DNA of 64,000 nt from an uncultured Acidobacteriaceae bacterium (GTDB lineage: Bacteria; Acidobacteriota; Terriglobia; Terriglobales; Acidobacteriaceae). The first letter of the stretch is position 1, and each line of letters opens with the position of its first letter. Below, one piece after another: positions 46,283 through 54,146 of the stretch. The notes under the pieces were generated by a model that was given only the letters and a program-made list of their open reading frames with translations, searched no databases and had not been told where the DNA came from. The position numbers were made by a program, and so were the translations under genes. Where the stretch lies: NCBI GenBank assembly GCA_937879855.1, contig CALFMO010000016.1:62001-126000 (forward strand), in the 5' to 3' direction.

Positions 46283-47530
46283 ACGCTGTAACTGCCACGC
46301 GCTCAACATTTTAGCAAGATCGGCCTCCGAGGGCAATCCCAACTGCACCGGATTTTGCACCGACCCTTTGCATTCTACACGAGTCTCCGGCCGCACCAAC
46401 TCTCCCAGCCTCCGGAACAATTTCTCGACCGCGTCCTCGCGTGGATGTACGTAGCGCATGGTCGTCTTAATGTTATCGTGCCCGGCGACGTACTGCAATG
46501 TAAACGGATCGGTGTGCTCGCCCGCCTCGGTCAGAAACGTGTGCCGGAGAGCATGCAGCCCGGCATCGGGGTGCGTTGAGATTTTCCCGCGCAGTCTCTG
46601 AATCTGCGCTTCGAGCGTCCAGGGTGCGAGTCGACTCGTGCGATCGTGAGGGCTCGTGAACACGTAAGCGCAGCGGGATTCGGCGAGAAGAGCCTCGAGA
46701 ACTTGTTTCATTTCGCGATCGATAATCAGCCTGCGCTTGCGCGCGCGCCGCTTCAGTCCACGCTTTATCGTCAGCTCGCCGCAGACGCTCGGATCCTCGA
46801 GCGGCTCCGGATAAAAACGCACGCAGTCCTTCATGAGCATCAGCATTTCGTTGCGGCAGATCCCAGAGTGTCGCGCCAGGATCGAAGCCGAACGTAATGG
46901 CTGTTCTGCAGTCAGAATCCAGGTGATGTACTCCGCCGCACTGTAAACGTAATCGGTCTCGCGCTCCGCGCCCTCATCGCGCCCGTATTGCTCCACGACC
47001 GGGACCTTTTCGATGAGCTTCAACTTGAGGTTCGCGTAACGGAGTGCCTTGCGCAGCGTGGCAAGATAACGATTCACGGTCGTCTTCGTGACCGGCGTTC
47101 TCTTGCCGTTGCGCCGGCGGCCGGCAACTTTCAATGCCCAGATCTTGAAGGCTTCGATGTGGGATTCATCGATTTCATCAAGACGAAGGTCGGCCCAAGG
47201 CCCGTAGGAAAGAAGCTTCTCGTAGCTCTCGTGGTAGAACTTGACGGTGCCCTTTTGCTCTTCTTTGGCGGTCGACACCCAATCATTAAACGTGGTTTGG
47301 AATTCGCGCAGGGTGGGAGGAATCTTTTTCGCCGGCTGCCCGTTTGATTTACGCTGAGGCTCGGGTTCTTCGAGTCCAACCGCCTGACGGAGGACGCGGG
47401 CCCGCGCCGCCGCGGCGATCGATTCGGCTTCGCGCCGGTTTCCCGTCCCCGTCGAACGATAGTATTCCTTCCCGCGATACTGAAACTTGTACGCGTAAAA
47501 GGAACTGCCTGGACGCTTGAAGACCTTCAT
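46247..47530 (-). CDS. Tyrosine recombinase (element integrase), ends inside tRNA-Leu
   Basis: This 427-aa integrase has an N-terminal arm-type DNA-binding domain (SSFYAYKFQYRGKEYYRSTGT), a SAM-like core-binding domain and a C-terminal catalytic domain. Active-site residues appear in order: Arg in ARHSGICRNEML, H-x-x-R in LHALRHTFLTEAG, His in VAGHDNIKTT and the nucleophile Tyr in MRYVHP. The last ten codons (EVVELADTPS) are the 5' half of the tRNA-Leu gene, and the stop TGA lies in the anticodon loop. The start ATG overlaps the stop of the AlpA-like gene as ATGA. It should recombine the element in and out of tRNA-Leu. Confidence 0.93.
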   Translation of the reverse strand: MKVFKRPGSSFYAYKFQYRGKEYYRSTGTGNRREAESIAAAARARVLRQAVGLEEPEPQRKSNGQPAKKIPPTLREFQTTFNDWVSTAKEEQKGTVKFYHESYEKLLSYGPWADLRLDEIDESHIEAFKIWALKVAGRRRNGKRTPVTKTTVNRYLATLRKALRYANLKLKLIEKVPVVEQYGRDEGAERETDYVYSAAEYITWILTAEQPLRSASILARHSGICRNEMLMLMKDCVRFYPEPLEDPSVCGELTIKRGLKRRARKRRLIIDREMKQVLEALLAESRCAYVFTSPHDRTSRLAPWTLEAQIQRLRGKISTHPDAGLHALRHTFLTEAGEHTDPFTLQYVAGHDNIKTTMRYVHPREDAVEKLFRRLGELVRPETRVECKGSVQNPVQLGLPSEADLAKMLSAWQLQRAEVVELADTPS

Positions 47531-47751
47531 CAGCCTGCTGCGCGGCGCGTGTTTTCGGTGACAAACTGCCGAATAGTTTCGGGCCGGAACATCACGCGCG
47601 TGCCGACCTTAACGTAATCGATCCTACGGGCCTGAATCCAGTCCCGCAAGGTCTTTGGCGAAATGCCGAGCAAATGGGCTGCCCGGGGTACATCGAGCAG
47701 CGGTTCGATCGCGCCTGGCATTGGGCTGGTGGTGACTTCGTGCAATGCCAT
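47530..47751 (-). CDS. AlpA-like/excisionase-family DNA-binding protein
   Basis: This 73-aa MerR-like winged helix-turn-helix protein has the motif LLDVPRAAHLLGISPKTLRDWIQ, then VKVGTRVMFRPETIRQFV, typical of helix-turn-helix 17/AlpA proteins that direct excision or activate integrase genes. It overlaps the integrase start by a base, so the two are co-translated and it probably acts as recombination directionality factor. Confidence 0.88.
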   Translation of the reverse strand: MALHEVTTSPMPGAIEPLLDVPRAAHLLGISPKTLRDWIQARRIDYVKVGTRVMFRPETIRQFVTENTRRAAG

Positions 47752-48039
47752 GGATGGCCTCCTTTGTAAGGGGGCGGCAGTTTCCCGACCGCCCTCGGAA
47801 TTCTCTCGTCTCGAGTGAGCGCCTTCAGCTTCCTTCCTTGTGGGCCGTGACGGTAATGCCGAGCATCCTGCCTTTTTGGAAGGGCTGCGCCCGTGATTGC
47901 CTCTGTTTAAGCCAAAATGAAAAATCCGTCAAACCGACATCGAAGAGAAGGCCGACGGGATGGCATCGAGGTCAGAATTCTCCAAGAGCGTCAGGAGGGG
48001 ACGTTTTTTCGAATTTCCAAGACTCCGGCGCAACGCTCG
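47752..48039. other. Intergenic region between abiEii and the alpA-like gene
   Basis: About 290 bp with no gene I can support; two overlapping open frames are antisense to the end of the AbiEii gene. It presumably carries the promoter of the excisionase/integrase pair on the minus strand, but no clear -35/-10 pair stands out. Confidence 0.4.
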
Positions 48040-48876
48040 TCATTCGGGAAAGCCTGCTTGCCGCAGTTCCCGCCGAACCGTGCGGAAGACCTCGTTGAAT
48101 TCGGGGACCACTTCGATCTGATGACCGAGCCTCCCCGCCCACAGAGCCCTGAGTCGCGCTTCTTTTGCCAGAATCCGCTCCTCGAGGCCTGCGATTTCTT
48201 TCCCGCGGAACTGAAGTTTCTGCTCGATCGCCGGAACTAATTCAGCTAGGTCGACTCCCTCGTGCACGGTCAGATACCAGAGGTCGTAGAGATCGCGCGG
48301 TTCGTTACGCGCCCGGTCTTGGAGTGCGACGATCTTTTCGGCAGCGATTTCGTTCAGACTGTAAGCCGAGACCAGGCGACCTTCGGGCAGGTCTTCGAAT
48401 TCGGGATACGCCCGTAGAACCGGAAGTTGCTCAATCGGAAAACACAGTACTTCGTTGATCGTGATATCCACCTTGACGCTGTTTGGGGCGGGAAGAGGTC
48501 CTTGATAGCTGAGGTAAAAGGTGTAGCTATTGGCGTGGTTCTGCCGATCTTCGCGATCGAAGGCGAAACGGATTCCCGAAGCCTGAGCCACGAACCGGTA
48601 AATCTCTTCTAGTCCTTCCCGGATCTCGGCGAACTCGGCCGCGCGTGCCAGCGTGAAATCAAGATCCTCGGAAAAACGGTAGTCGCCAAAGTGACAGCGC
48701 TTCAGAGCGGTGCCGCCCTTAAAGATCAGCAGATCTTTGAGCTGACTGCCACTGAGTCCAACCAGAAACCATGCCAGGCAATAGTCGCGCTCCAACACGG
48801 CCTCTGGAATTCGGCGGCCTCCGTGCTCGCGAAAGAGCCGGTTTGCGAGAAGAGATAGATTGCGCTGTGCGATCAC
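48040..48876 (-). CDS. AbiEii-type nucleotidyltransferase toxin
   Basis: This 278-aa toxin is of the type IV AbiE system. The nucleotidyltransferase core LIFKGGTALKRCHFGDYRFSEDLDFTL carries the GG-T-L-K and the D-x-D-type metal motif, followed by the typical segment PARLVSAYSLNEIAAEKIVALQDRARNEPRDLYDLWYL-like. Known relatives inactivate growth by adding nucleotides to tRNA or another RNA. It overlaps the antitoxin gene by 4 bp, so expression is coupled. It probably stabilises the element or blocks phages. Confidence 0.9.
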   Translation of the reverse strand: MIAQRNLSLLANRLFREHGGRRIPEAVLERDYCLAWFLVGLSGSQLKDLLIFKGGTALKRCHFGDYRFSEDLDFTLARAAEFAEIREGLEEIYRFVAQASGIRFAFDREDRQNHANSYTFYLSYQGPLPAPNSVKVDITINEVLCFPIEQLPVLRAYPEFEDLPEGRLVSAYSLNEIAAEKIVALQDRARNEPRDLYDLWYLTVHEGVDLAELVPAIEQKLQFRGKEIAGLEERILAKEARLRALWAGRLGHQIEVVPEFNEVFRTVRRELRQAGFPE

Positions 48877-49706
48877 GTGTGCGGGATGGCCTCAAGCTCG
48901 GCTTTGTCGATGTTGAGTTGCAAACGCCACCGCGCCTGGAAGGGACCGGACTTGGGCAGAGTTGGGTCGAGCCGGTCATAGGTCGAAGTCAGGTTTCTGC
49001 GCAGTCGCTCCAGTTCGGTGCTGGGAGCTATTTTGTAGAGTTCCAGCAGAAATCCCAGCCGCCGCGTAAGAGCGCCGTTGTGGAAGCGCTCGACGAAATC
49101 GAGAAGTCGGGCGAGCTTGATGTCATCTCTCGCCATCCACAATGCTTTGGCAACTTCGGGAATGCCGCCAGCATATTCGGGCTGTCGTAGTCCATCGAGA
49201 ATAGTTCGTTCCTTGTCACTGACCTTGATCGCTTGCTGCTTTGTGACCCAGATTTCCGTGAGCCCAAAAAACTGGTCCGGCTTGATGGCAACGAACCGGT
49301 ATTCATGACCATGGATATGCTGTGGGAGCTTGCGCAGGGAAGTGCTGACATAGATCGTGAGCTGCGGCTGCGTGACCATGCGTTGCAATTCCATCGCAGA
49401 GGCGTGCGAGAGGAAATAGCGGTGTCCGGCGCACAACTCCTTCGCGATGACATAGGGATCACCGACATATTCTGTGGCGCGGCCTAGTTCAAAGGGTACT
49501 AAGGTATACAGCCCGGGACGCAAACGCGTGATGAGCCCACGTTTTTCCGCTTTAAGAATCAAGGTTCGAACTGAGGATCCCCGAAGGCCGGTGATATCTT
49601 CCACATCTCGAAGAGTGAACGTAGTTTTCCCGCGTTCGTTGAGCTCAACGAAGAGGGAAGAGGTCTGCCGGCCAAGCGTCTTTTGAATGTTATATTGTCT
49701 GCTCAT
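48873..49706 (-). CDS. AbiEi-type antitoxin/transcriptional repressor
   Basis: This 277-aa protein has an N-terminal winged-helix domain (TFTLRDVEDITGLRGSSVRTLILKAEKRGLI) followed by the AbiEi C-terminal antitoxin domain (YFLSHASAMELQRMV, then ERTILDGLRQPEYAGG). In this family the wHTH binds inverted repeats at its own promoter and the C-terminal part neutralises the toxin. Two inverted repeats sharing GTTCC lie just upstream of the start, as expected. Confidence 0.9.
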   Translation of the reverse strand: MSRQYNIQKTLGRQTSSLFVELNERGKTTFTLRDVEDITGLRGSSVRTLILKAEKRGLITRLRPGLYTLVPFELGRATEYVGDPYVIAKELCAGHRYFLSHASAMELQRMVTQPQLTIYVSTSLRKLPQHIHGHEYRFVAIKPDQFFGLTEIWVTKQQAIKVSDKERTILDGLRQPEYAGGIPEVAKALWMARDDIKLARLLDFVERFHNGALTRRLGFLLELYKIAPSTELERLRRNLTSTYDRLDPTLPKSGPFQARWRLQLNIDKAELEAIPHT

Positions 49707-49708
49707 TT

Positions 49709-49727
49709 CGTTCCTTGTGGGGGAACG
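49709..49727. promoter_or_regulatory. Inverted repeat 1, candidate AbiEi operator
   Basis: CGTTCC (49709-49714) and GGAACG (49722-49727) flank 7 bp, immediately upstream of the antitoxin start codon. It shares GTTCCTTGT with repeat 2. Confidence 0.65.
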
Positions 49728-49765
49728 TATTTTACATACAATATCATACTATTTTGTGCGCAAAC

Positions 49766-49784
49766 TGTTCCTTGTCAAGGAACA
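49766..49784. promoter_or_regulatory. Inverted repeat 2, candidate AbiEi operator over the -35
   Basis: TGTTCCTTG (49766-49774) and CAAGGAACA (49776-49784) form a perfect 9-bp inverted repeat with a 1-nt centre. On the minus strand its centre contains TTGACA, a perfect -35 hexamer of the abiE promoter, so repressor binding would block RNA polymerase. Confidence 0.75.
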
Positions 49785-49948
49785 AATTGTACACAGAATA
49801 TAAACAGCTTTCACCAATCCCGGGGCGTCCGCGATTCCAATCACAGAATCTCTTTGCCGGGCTCGGATAATGATCCACCGCTTCTCTCTCTGTGGGGTCG
49901 GATCTCCTAGGTCTAATCGAGGAATGAGGCCGAGGATACACCGCGAAA

Positions 49949-50229
49949 ATGCCAGAAAATTCAAAGTTGCTGCGGCTTGTCGTGCAACATATTTGGGAAA
50001 GCTCATCGGGCCGATCTTCGTATCGTCTTATCGCCTACGGCGACGATCATACCTATCGGCCGGTGGACTTTGACTCACTCGGCGATTTGTTGAAAGTCTT
50101 TAAGGCGCTCTTCCGGCCTTTGATGTGAATAGCTTTCCGCGATCCACGGAGCCGGTATCCTCGATTCTCTTTACCGACGTCATTGAACTCAGCGAGACGC
50201 AACGCTCGATACTTGGGCTCGAAAAGTAG
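49949..50229 (+). pseudogene. Small frameshifted gene, unknown function
   Basis: A 59-codon frame (49949-50128) reads like protein (LLRLVVQHIWESSSG, then GDLLKVFKALFR) and stops. A second frame open from 50119 to the TAG at 50227 continues in the same style (SILFTDVIELSETQ). A single-base slip near 50119 would join them into about 93 aa. It could also be two real overlapping small genes or chance. It is the only coding-like content between the abiE promoter and the MoxR-like gene; a 32-codon frame at 50231 follows but is too short to call. Confidence 0.35.
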
Positions 50230-50385
50230 GATGGGCACGAAGCCAATTGCATTGATTTCGCCAAACAGCCCCCTTCCCAAGTTCCGTCACAAATCCGATC
50301 CGCGTGCCGCGAATTTGACCGAAATCTGATTCGGACTTAGCTTCTTCACGCTCGGCCCCAGAATCGGCGCTGGCGGGAGGCAAGC

Positions 50386-51303
50386 GTGTTCTTATCCGTG
50401 GATCAAGTTGGTGAAAAACTTCGTGCCACTGGCTATATTGCCGACTCGATCGCGACAACCACCGTTTACCTGGCGGCGAAACTGCACAAACCACTCTTGC
50501 TCGAAGGCCCTCCGGGCAGCGGCAAGACGCAACTCGCATATGCTGTTGCGGAGGCGGCAAATGCGATCGTCGAGCGCTTGCAATGCTACGAGGGCATCAA
50601 CGAAGAGAAAGCCATCGGGAAATTCGATGAGCCGCTGCAGAAGCTTTGCGTCGAGCTGAAGGCCAAGTCCAACAGCGTCGACTGGGCGTCCTTGCAGACC
50701 GAATTGCACGGCCAACAGTTTTTCAGCGCTGGCCCCCTTCTTCGCGCACTGCAACAAGAAAAATCTTGCGTCCTGCTCATTGACGAACTCGATAAAGTTG
50801 ACCATGCGTTCGAAGCGATGCTGTTGGAGCTTCTGAGCGTCTGGACACTCAGCATTCCCAAGCTTGGCACCATCCGTGCCAGAAGCGTTCCGTTCGTCGT
50901 GCTCACATCGAATGAAGAAAGGCGAATCGGCGATCCGCTTCGCCGGCGCAGCTTTTACCTGCGCGTGGAGCACCCTACCGCAGAAAGGGAAGCGGAAATT
51001 GTTGCCATGAGGACTCCCGAGGCCGGCGCGGAATTTCACGCGGGACTGGCGGGTCTTGCGAAGGCGTTGCGGGGATGGAGTATGGAAAAACCGCCGTCCG
51101 TCTCAGAGATTCTCGATCTTGCCCAGGCCATGAGAATTCTCGGCGCTGAGAAAGTTACAGCCGACATGAGAGACACGCTCCTGCCATTGTTGGCCAAAAC
51201 GGAAGCGGATCGCCGGAGACTGCTGTTGAGAGATGGCTTCGCCAGCCTTGTCTACGACGCGCAGCAATACACGGCGCAAAACCTACAAAGGTGCGCTTCG
51301 TGA
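50386..51303 (+). CDS. MoxR-like AAA+ ATPase
   Basis: This 305-aa protein starts at a GTG with GGGAGG at 50375-50380. Walker A is LLEGPPGSGKTQLAYAVAE near residue 38, Walker B is CVLLIDELDKVD, and sensor 1 is VLTSNEERRIGDPLRRRSFYLRVEHP, matching the MoxR/VWA-partner group that remodels metal or protein complexes. No VWA-domain partner is next to it. It begins the gene run of the transfer system, and its TGA overlaps the next start as GTGA. Confidence 0.88.
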   Translation: MFLSVDQVGEKLRATGYIADSIATTTVYLAAKLHKPLLLEGPPGSGKTQLAYAVAEAANAIVERLQCYEGINEEKAIGKFDEPLQKLCVELKAKSNSVDWASLQTELHGQQFFSAGPLLRALQQEKSCVLLIDELDKVDHAFEAMLLELLSVWTLSIPKLGTIRARSVPFVVLTSNEERRIGDPLRRRSFYLRVEHPTAEREAEIVAMRTPEAGAEFHAGLAGLAKALRGWSMEKPPSVSEILDLAQAMRILGAEKVTADMRDTLLPLLAKTEADRRRLLLRDGFASLVYDAQQYTAQNLQRCAS

Positions 51304-51818
51304 CACATCTCCCCTCACTTGCGTTCCTTTTGTGCGTAGCTGCCAACCTCTCGGCCCAATCGCAAAGACCGTTAAATCCCCAAGACCGTCGCGCGGCCGA
51401 ATACTACGTCTCCGTATATGCACGGCACTACCACGTGCCCGTTCTACTCGTGCGTGCGATTGTCCAGCGGGAGTCGAACTGGCAGCCGTGTGCAGTCTCT
51501 TCGAAGGGTGCGAGGGGCTTGATGCAGCTCATGCCGGCTACGGCTCGGCGCCTGGGCGTAAGAGACAGCTGCAATATCGAACAGAACATCTCGGGCGGCG
51601 TGCGCTATTTGGCCTGGCTGATGCGGCTGTTCCATAACGATCTGCGGCTAGTGGCCGCCGGCTACTACGCAGGTGAGGACATTGTTGCTCGCCGCGGCCT
51701 GTCCTATCACAACCGAGACGTGGTGTCGTATGTGGCGAGAATCAGAGCCACTTATGTGCTCGAAGCCGGTGTTGCCGACGATTCTGAAAAATCCACTTCA
51801 AAAAGAGTTATGCGATGA
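51300..51818 (+). CDS. Lytic transglycosylase (VirB1-like)
   Basis: The protein is 172 aa from the GTG at 51300, which overlaps the previous stop; a GTG at 51291 is too close to its ribosome-binding site. A signal peptide (LAFLLCVAANLSAQ) is followed by a soluble-lytic-transglycosylase domain: the catalytic Glu in IVQRESNWQPCAVS, then GLMQLMPATARRLG and AGYYAGE. It opens the murein for assembly of the type IV secretion channel. Confidence 0.9.
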   Translation: MTHLPSLAFLLCVAANLSAQSQRPLNPQDRRAAEYYVSVYARHYHVPVLLVRAIVQRESNWQPCAVSSKGARGLMQLMPATARRLGVRDSCNIEQNISGGVRYLAWLMRLFHNDLRLVAAGYYAGEDIVARRGLSYHNRDVVSYVARIRATYVLEAGVADDSEKSTSKRVMR

Positions 51819-52741
51819 AAATTCGGACGAGTTTGGTGCATCTGACAGCGCTGGGCTTCCTGGCCTGCGGAGTGCTGGCACAAAACGAACCACCGCAAGC
51901 GCACATCGTGAGTCTCACTCTCGATCCGCAGAGCGTTGCGGTGTTGCACTTACGCCCAGGGTTCGTCAGCTCTGTGCGGCTGCCCGAGGAGGTCAGTTCT
52001 GTCGTTCTGGGAGACCCCGCAGCGTTCAAGGGTGAGCACTCTGAAGCAGAGCCACGGCTGGTCTTCTTCAAGCCGGCCAGCCCGAAACCTGGCAAGAGTA
52101 ATGCTCTCATCAGCACGCGAAGCGGCCGTGAAATATCGCTCACGCTCGTGAGCGATGGAGCATCGGCGCACTCTGAACCGGTCGATTATGTTCTGGAATA
52201 TCAGCCGCAACGAAGCTTCCTGATCTCAGCCACGTATCCTTCCGTCCTGATAGGCGAATCAAGGGCCCTGGGCGACGAGCGTCCTGCGAATCCCAAGAAC
52301 ACGCCCAAGGCCGATAGCGACCAATCTCGGCCGCCGAGCCCGGGATTGGCTGCGCCCCTCGATTGGCACGGCAAAGAACTTCGAGTAGCAGTAGCAGGGA
52401 TCGAGGAAAGAGGCTCGGACATGATCGTGGCTTTCAGCATCGCTAATAATTCACCGCGCACTGTTGAGTTGCTTCCGCCCCAGGTTCAGCTCTCGGGAAC
52501 AGCCAAGCAAAAACACCACAAGGCGATTAAAGCAGAACCGGTCGCCGTCAAGGACTATCGACTGGCCGCACGACGTCTGCCGCCCGGCGCAACCACTGAG
52601 GGCACGGTAGTGTTTGAGCGACCCTCTTTTAAGGAATCGCGGGAGCGCTTGTTACTGCAGATCGCACAAGCTGAGGAAGTAGACCGGCCGGTTTTGGCGC
52701 CGATTGCGTTTGTGGCCCCAGCGAAAGGAGCAGCGAAATGA
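51815..52741 (+). CDS. VirB9/TrbG-like type IV secretion protein
   Basis: This 308-aa protein has a signal peptide (ALGFLACGVLAQ). The N-terminal half resembles the VirB9 beta domain (VLHLRPGFVSSVRLPEEVSSVVLGDP, then KSNALISTRSGREISLTLVS); the C-terminal half is another beta-rich domain (MIVAFSIANNSPRTVELLP). It overlaps both neighbours by 4 bp, lying between the transglycosylase and VirB10. It probably sits in the periplasmic/outer-membrane core. Similarity is moderate, so the name relies partly on order. Confidence 0.65.
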   Translation: MKIRTSLVHLTALGFLACGVLAQNEPPQAHIVSLTLDPQSVAVLHLRPGFVSSVRLPEEVSSVVLGDPAAFKGEHSEAEPRLVFFKPASPKPGKSNALISTRSGREISLTLVSDGASAHSEPVDYVLEYQPQRSFLISATYPSVLIGESRALGDERPANPKNTPKADSDQSRPPSPGLAAPLDWHGKELRVAVAGIEERGSDMIVAFSIANNSPRTVELLPPQVQLSGTAKQKHHKAIKAEPVAVKDYRLAARRLPPGATTEGTVVFERPSFKESRERLLLQIAQAEEVDRPVLAPIAFVAPAKGAAK

Positions 52742-54075
52742 TCCATCCAAACGGACACGACCCATCCACGGCAACCGTTCCCGCGCCTGCTCCAAGCGAG
52801 ACCATTCAGGCCCCACCCGAAATGCCACCGGTCGCGGCGCAACCCCTCGACATTGCCACCAGGACCAAGCTGAGAGCGAGGCAGCAATTTCATCAAAACC
52901 GGTTCGTCATCATCGCTGCAGGCGCACTTATTGTTGCTTTACTGATCTTTGTGGCGACATCCATCCCGCACAAGAGTTCACAGAAGATGAAGGTCGGCAC
53001 CGCGGCCATCAAAGGCGAACCGCCACAGATTGCAAATGCAGAAGCAGATCGAAGTCTTTTCCCGATCACAGACTCTGGGAGGCCATCAGCAAAAGAAGCG
53101 CATGAGGGTTTTCTGAACGAGAAAGACCTGGAGCGTTCCGTTACCCATAAAACCCACGCAGGCTCGGTACAAGGAGGGCCGTCGAACGCCCCGGGGAGCC
53201 TTGGGTCCATTCCACCCTTCGGCCCGGATCAGCCGGGATGGCAGGCTCCGCCGTATCAGCCAGGCACGGCCCCTACTGGCATTGACGGGACAGACCTTGG
53301 AAAAGCGGAACGCGAGGCGATGGAGAAGTCATCGCTGATTTACGTCCAAAATGTTTCGGTGAATGAAGTTGATCCGAAAGCGCGAGAAAGGACGGGTATC
53401 GGAACATCAGAGATCGGTCTTGGCTTGTCCACCGGCACACGATTGCGCGCTCGTTTGGAGTCGGCCGCCAGCACTGCCGTGCGCGCTCCCGTATTGGCAG
53501 TCGTTGAGTACACTTATGAACGGGATGGACAGATCGTCGTTCCCGCCGGGGCTAGAGCTGTGGGGCGCATTCAAGAGGCAGACCGGTCGGGCTACGTCCG
53601 CGTCCAATTCGAATCGTTGATGATGCCAGATGGCGCGACTGTTGCGATTCAGGGGGTTGCCACCGATTTGGACATGCGCCCGTTGAAGGGAAGGGTTGAA
53701 GGCAAAAATACCGGCAAGAACGTTCTGGTCAGGTCGCTTTCCGGAATTGGGCAGGCAGGAGCACTACTGCTGGGACAAGGTAGTTTGAACCAGCCCCTGA
53801 GCGAGTCGGACCTCATGCGGGAACGAGTCAGCAACAACATCGGCGAGGCGTCGGATGAGGAAATATCCCGAATGGCGATAACTTCGCGCATCGTAGTGAC
53901 CGTTTCCGCCGACACTCCGATCTATGTGGTTTTGGAGCAGAAGCCTAAGGAAAGCGGAGCTTCGGGAGCCTCGAGCACTCACAGCTCGCAGTCGCTGGGT
54001 GCCAATGCCGAAGAGCTTCGACAGTTGCTGCAATTGAAACGAGAGTTGAATCAGGCGAATGCGCCACCTCAATGA
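52738..54075 (+). CDS. VirB10/TrbI-like type IV secretion core protein
   Basis: This 445-aa protein has a short cytoplasmic N-terminus, one membrane helix (FVIIAAGALIVALLIFVATS, about 57-76), a Pro-rich linker (GSIPPFGPDQPGWQAPPY) and the TrbI/VirB10 C-terminal domain (GTRLRARLESAASTAVRAPVLAVVEYTYE, then IVVPAGARAVGRIQ). It spans the envelope in the core complex. It is last in the first transfer block; the gene that follows points the other way. Confidence 0.92.
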   Translation: MIHPNGHDPSTATVPAPAPSETIQAPPEMPPVAAQPLDIATRTKLRARQQFHQNRFVIIAAGALIVALLIFVATSIPHKSSQKMKVGTAAIKGEPPQIANAEADRSLFPITDSGRPSAKEAHEGFLNEKDLERSVTHKTHAGSVQGGPSNAPGSLGSIPPFGPDQPGWQAPPYQPGTAPTGIDGTDLGKAEREAMEKSSLIYVQNVSVNEVDPKARERTGIGTSEIGLGLSTGTRLRARLESAASTAVRAPVLAVVEYTYERDGQIVVPAGARAVGRIQEADRSGYVRVQFESLMMPDGATVAIQGVATDLDMRPLKGRVEGKNTGKNVLVRSLSGIGQAGALLLGQGSLNQPLSESDLMRERVSNNIGEASDEEISRMAITSRIVVTVSADTPIYVVLEQKPKESGASGASSTHSSQSLGANAEELRQLLQLKRELNQANAPPQ

Positions 54076-54146
54076 GGTCGCCACTGGGAATTGGCAGAAA
54101 CATGGGTCACCTGACCGAATCTGCCTGTCACCTTCGGTTTTACTTG

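Noticed and set aside
46104..46298. N-terminal 65-codon extension of the phosphodiesterase-family gene
   Set aside because: It reads through the tRNA-Leu gene and gives the familiar spurious tRNA-derived peptide; the ribosome-binding site and signal peptide support the start at 46103.
47917..48240. 107-codon plus-strand frame opposite the AbiEii gene end
   Set aside because: Mostly antisense to a well-supported gene, with no family resemblance.
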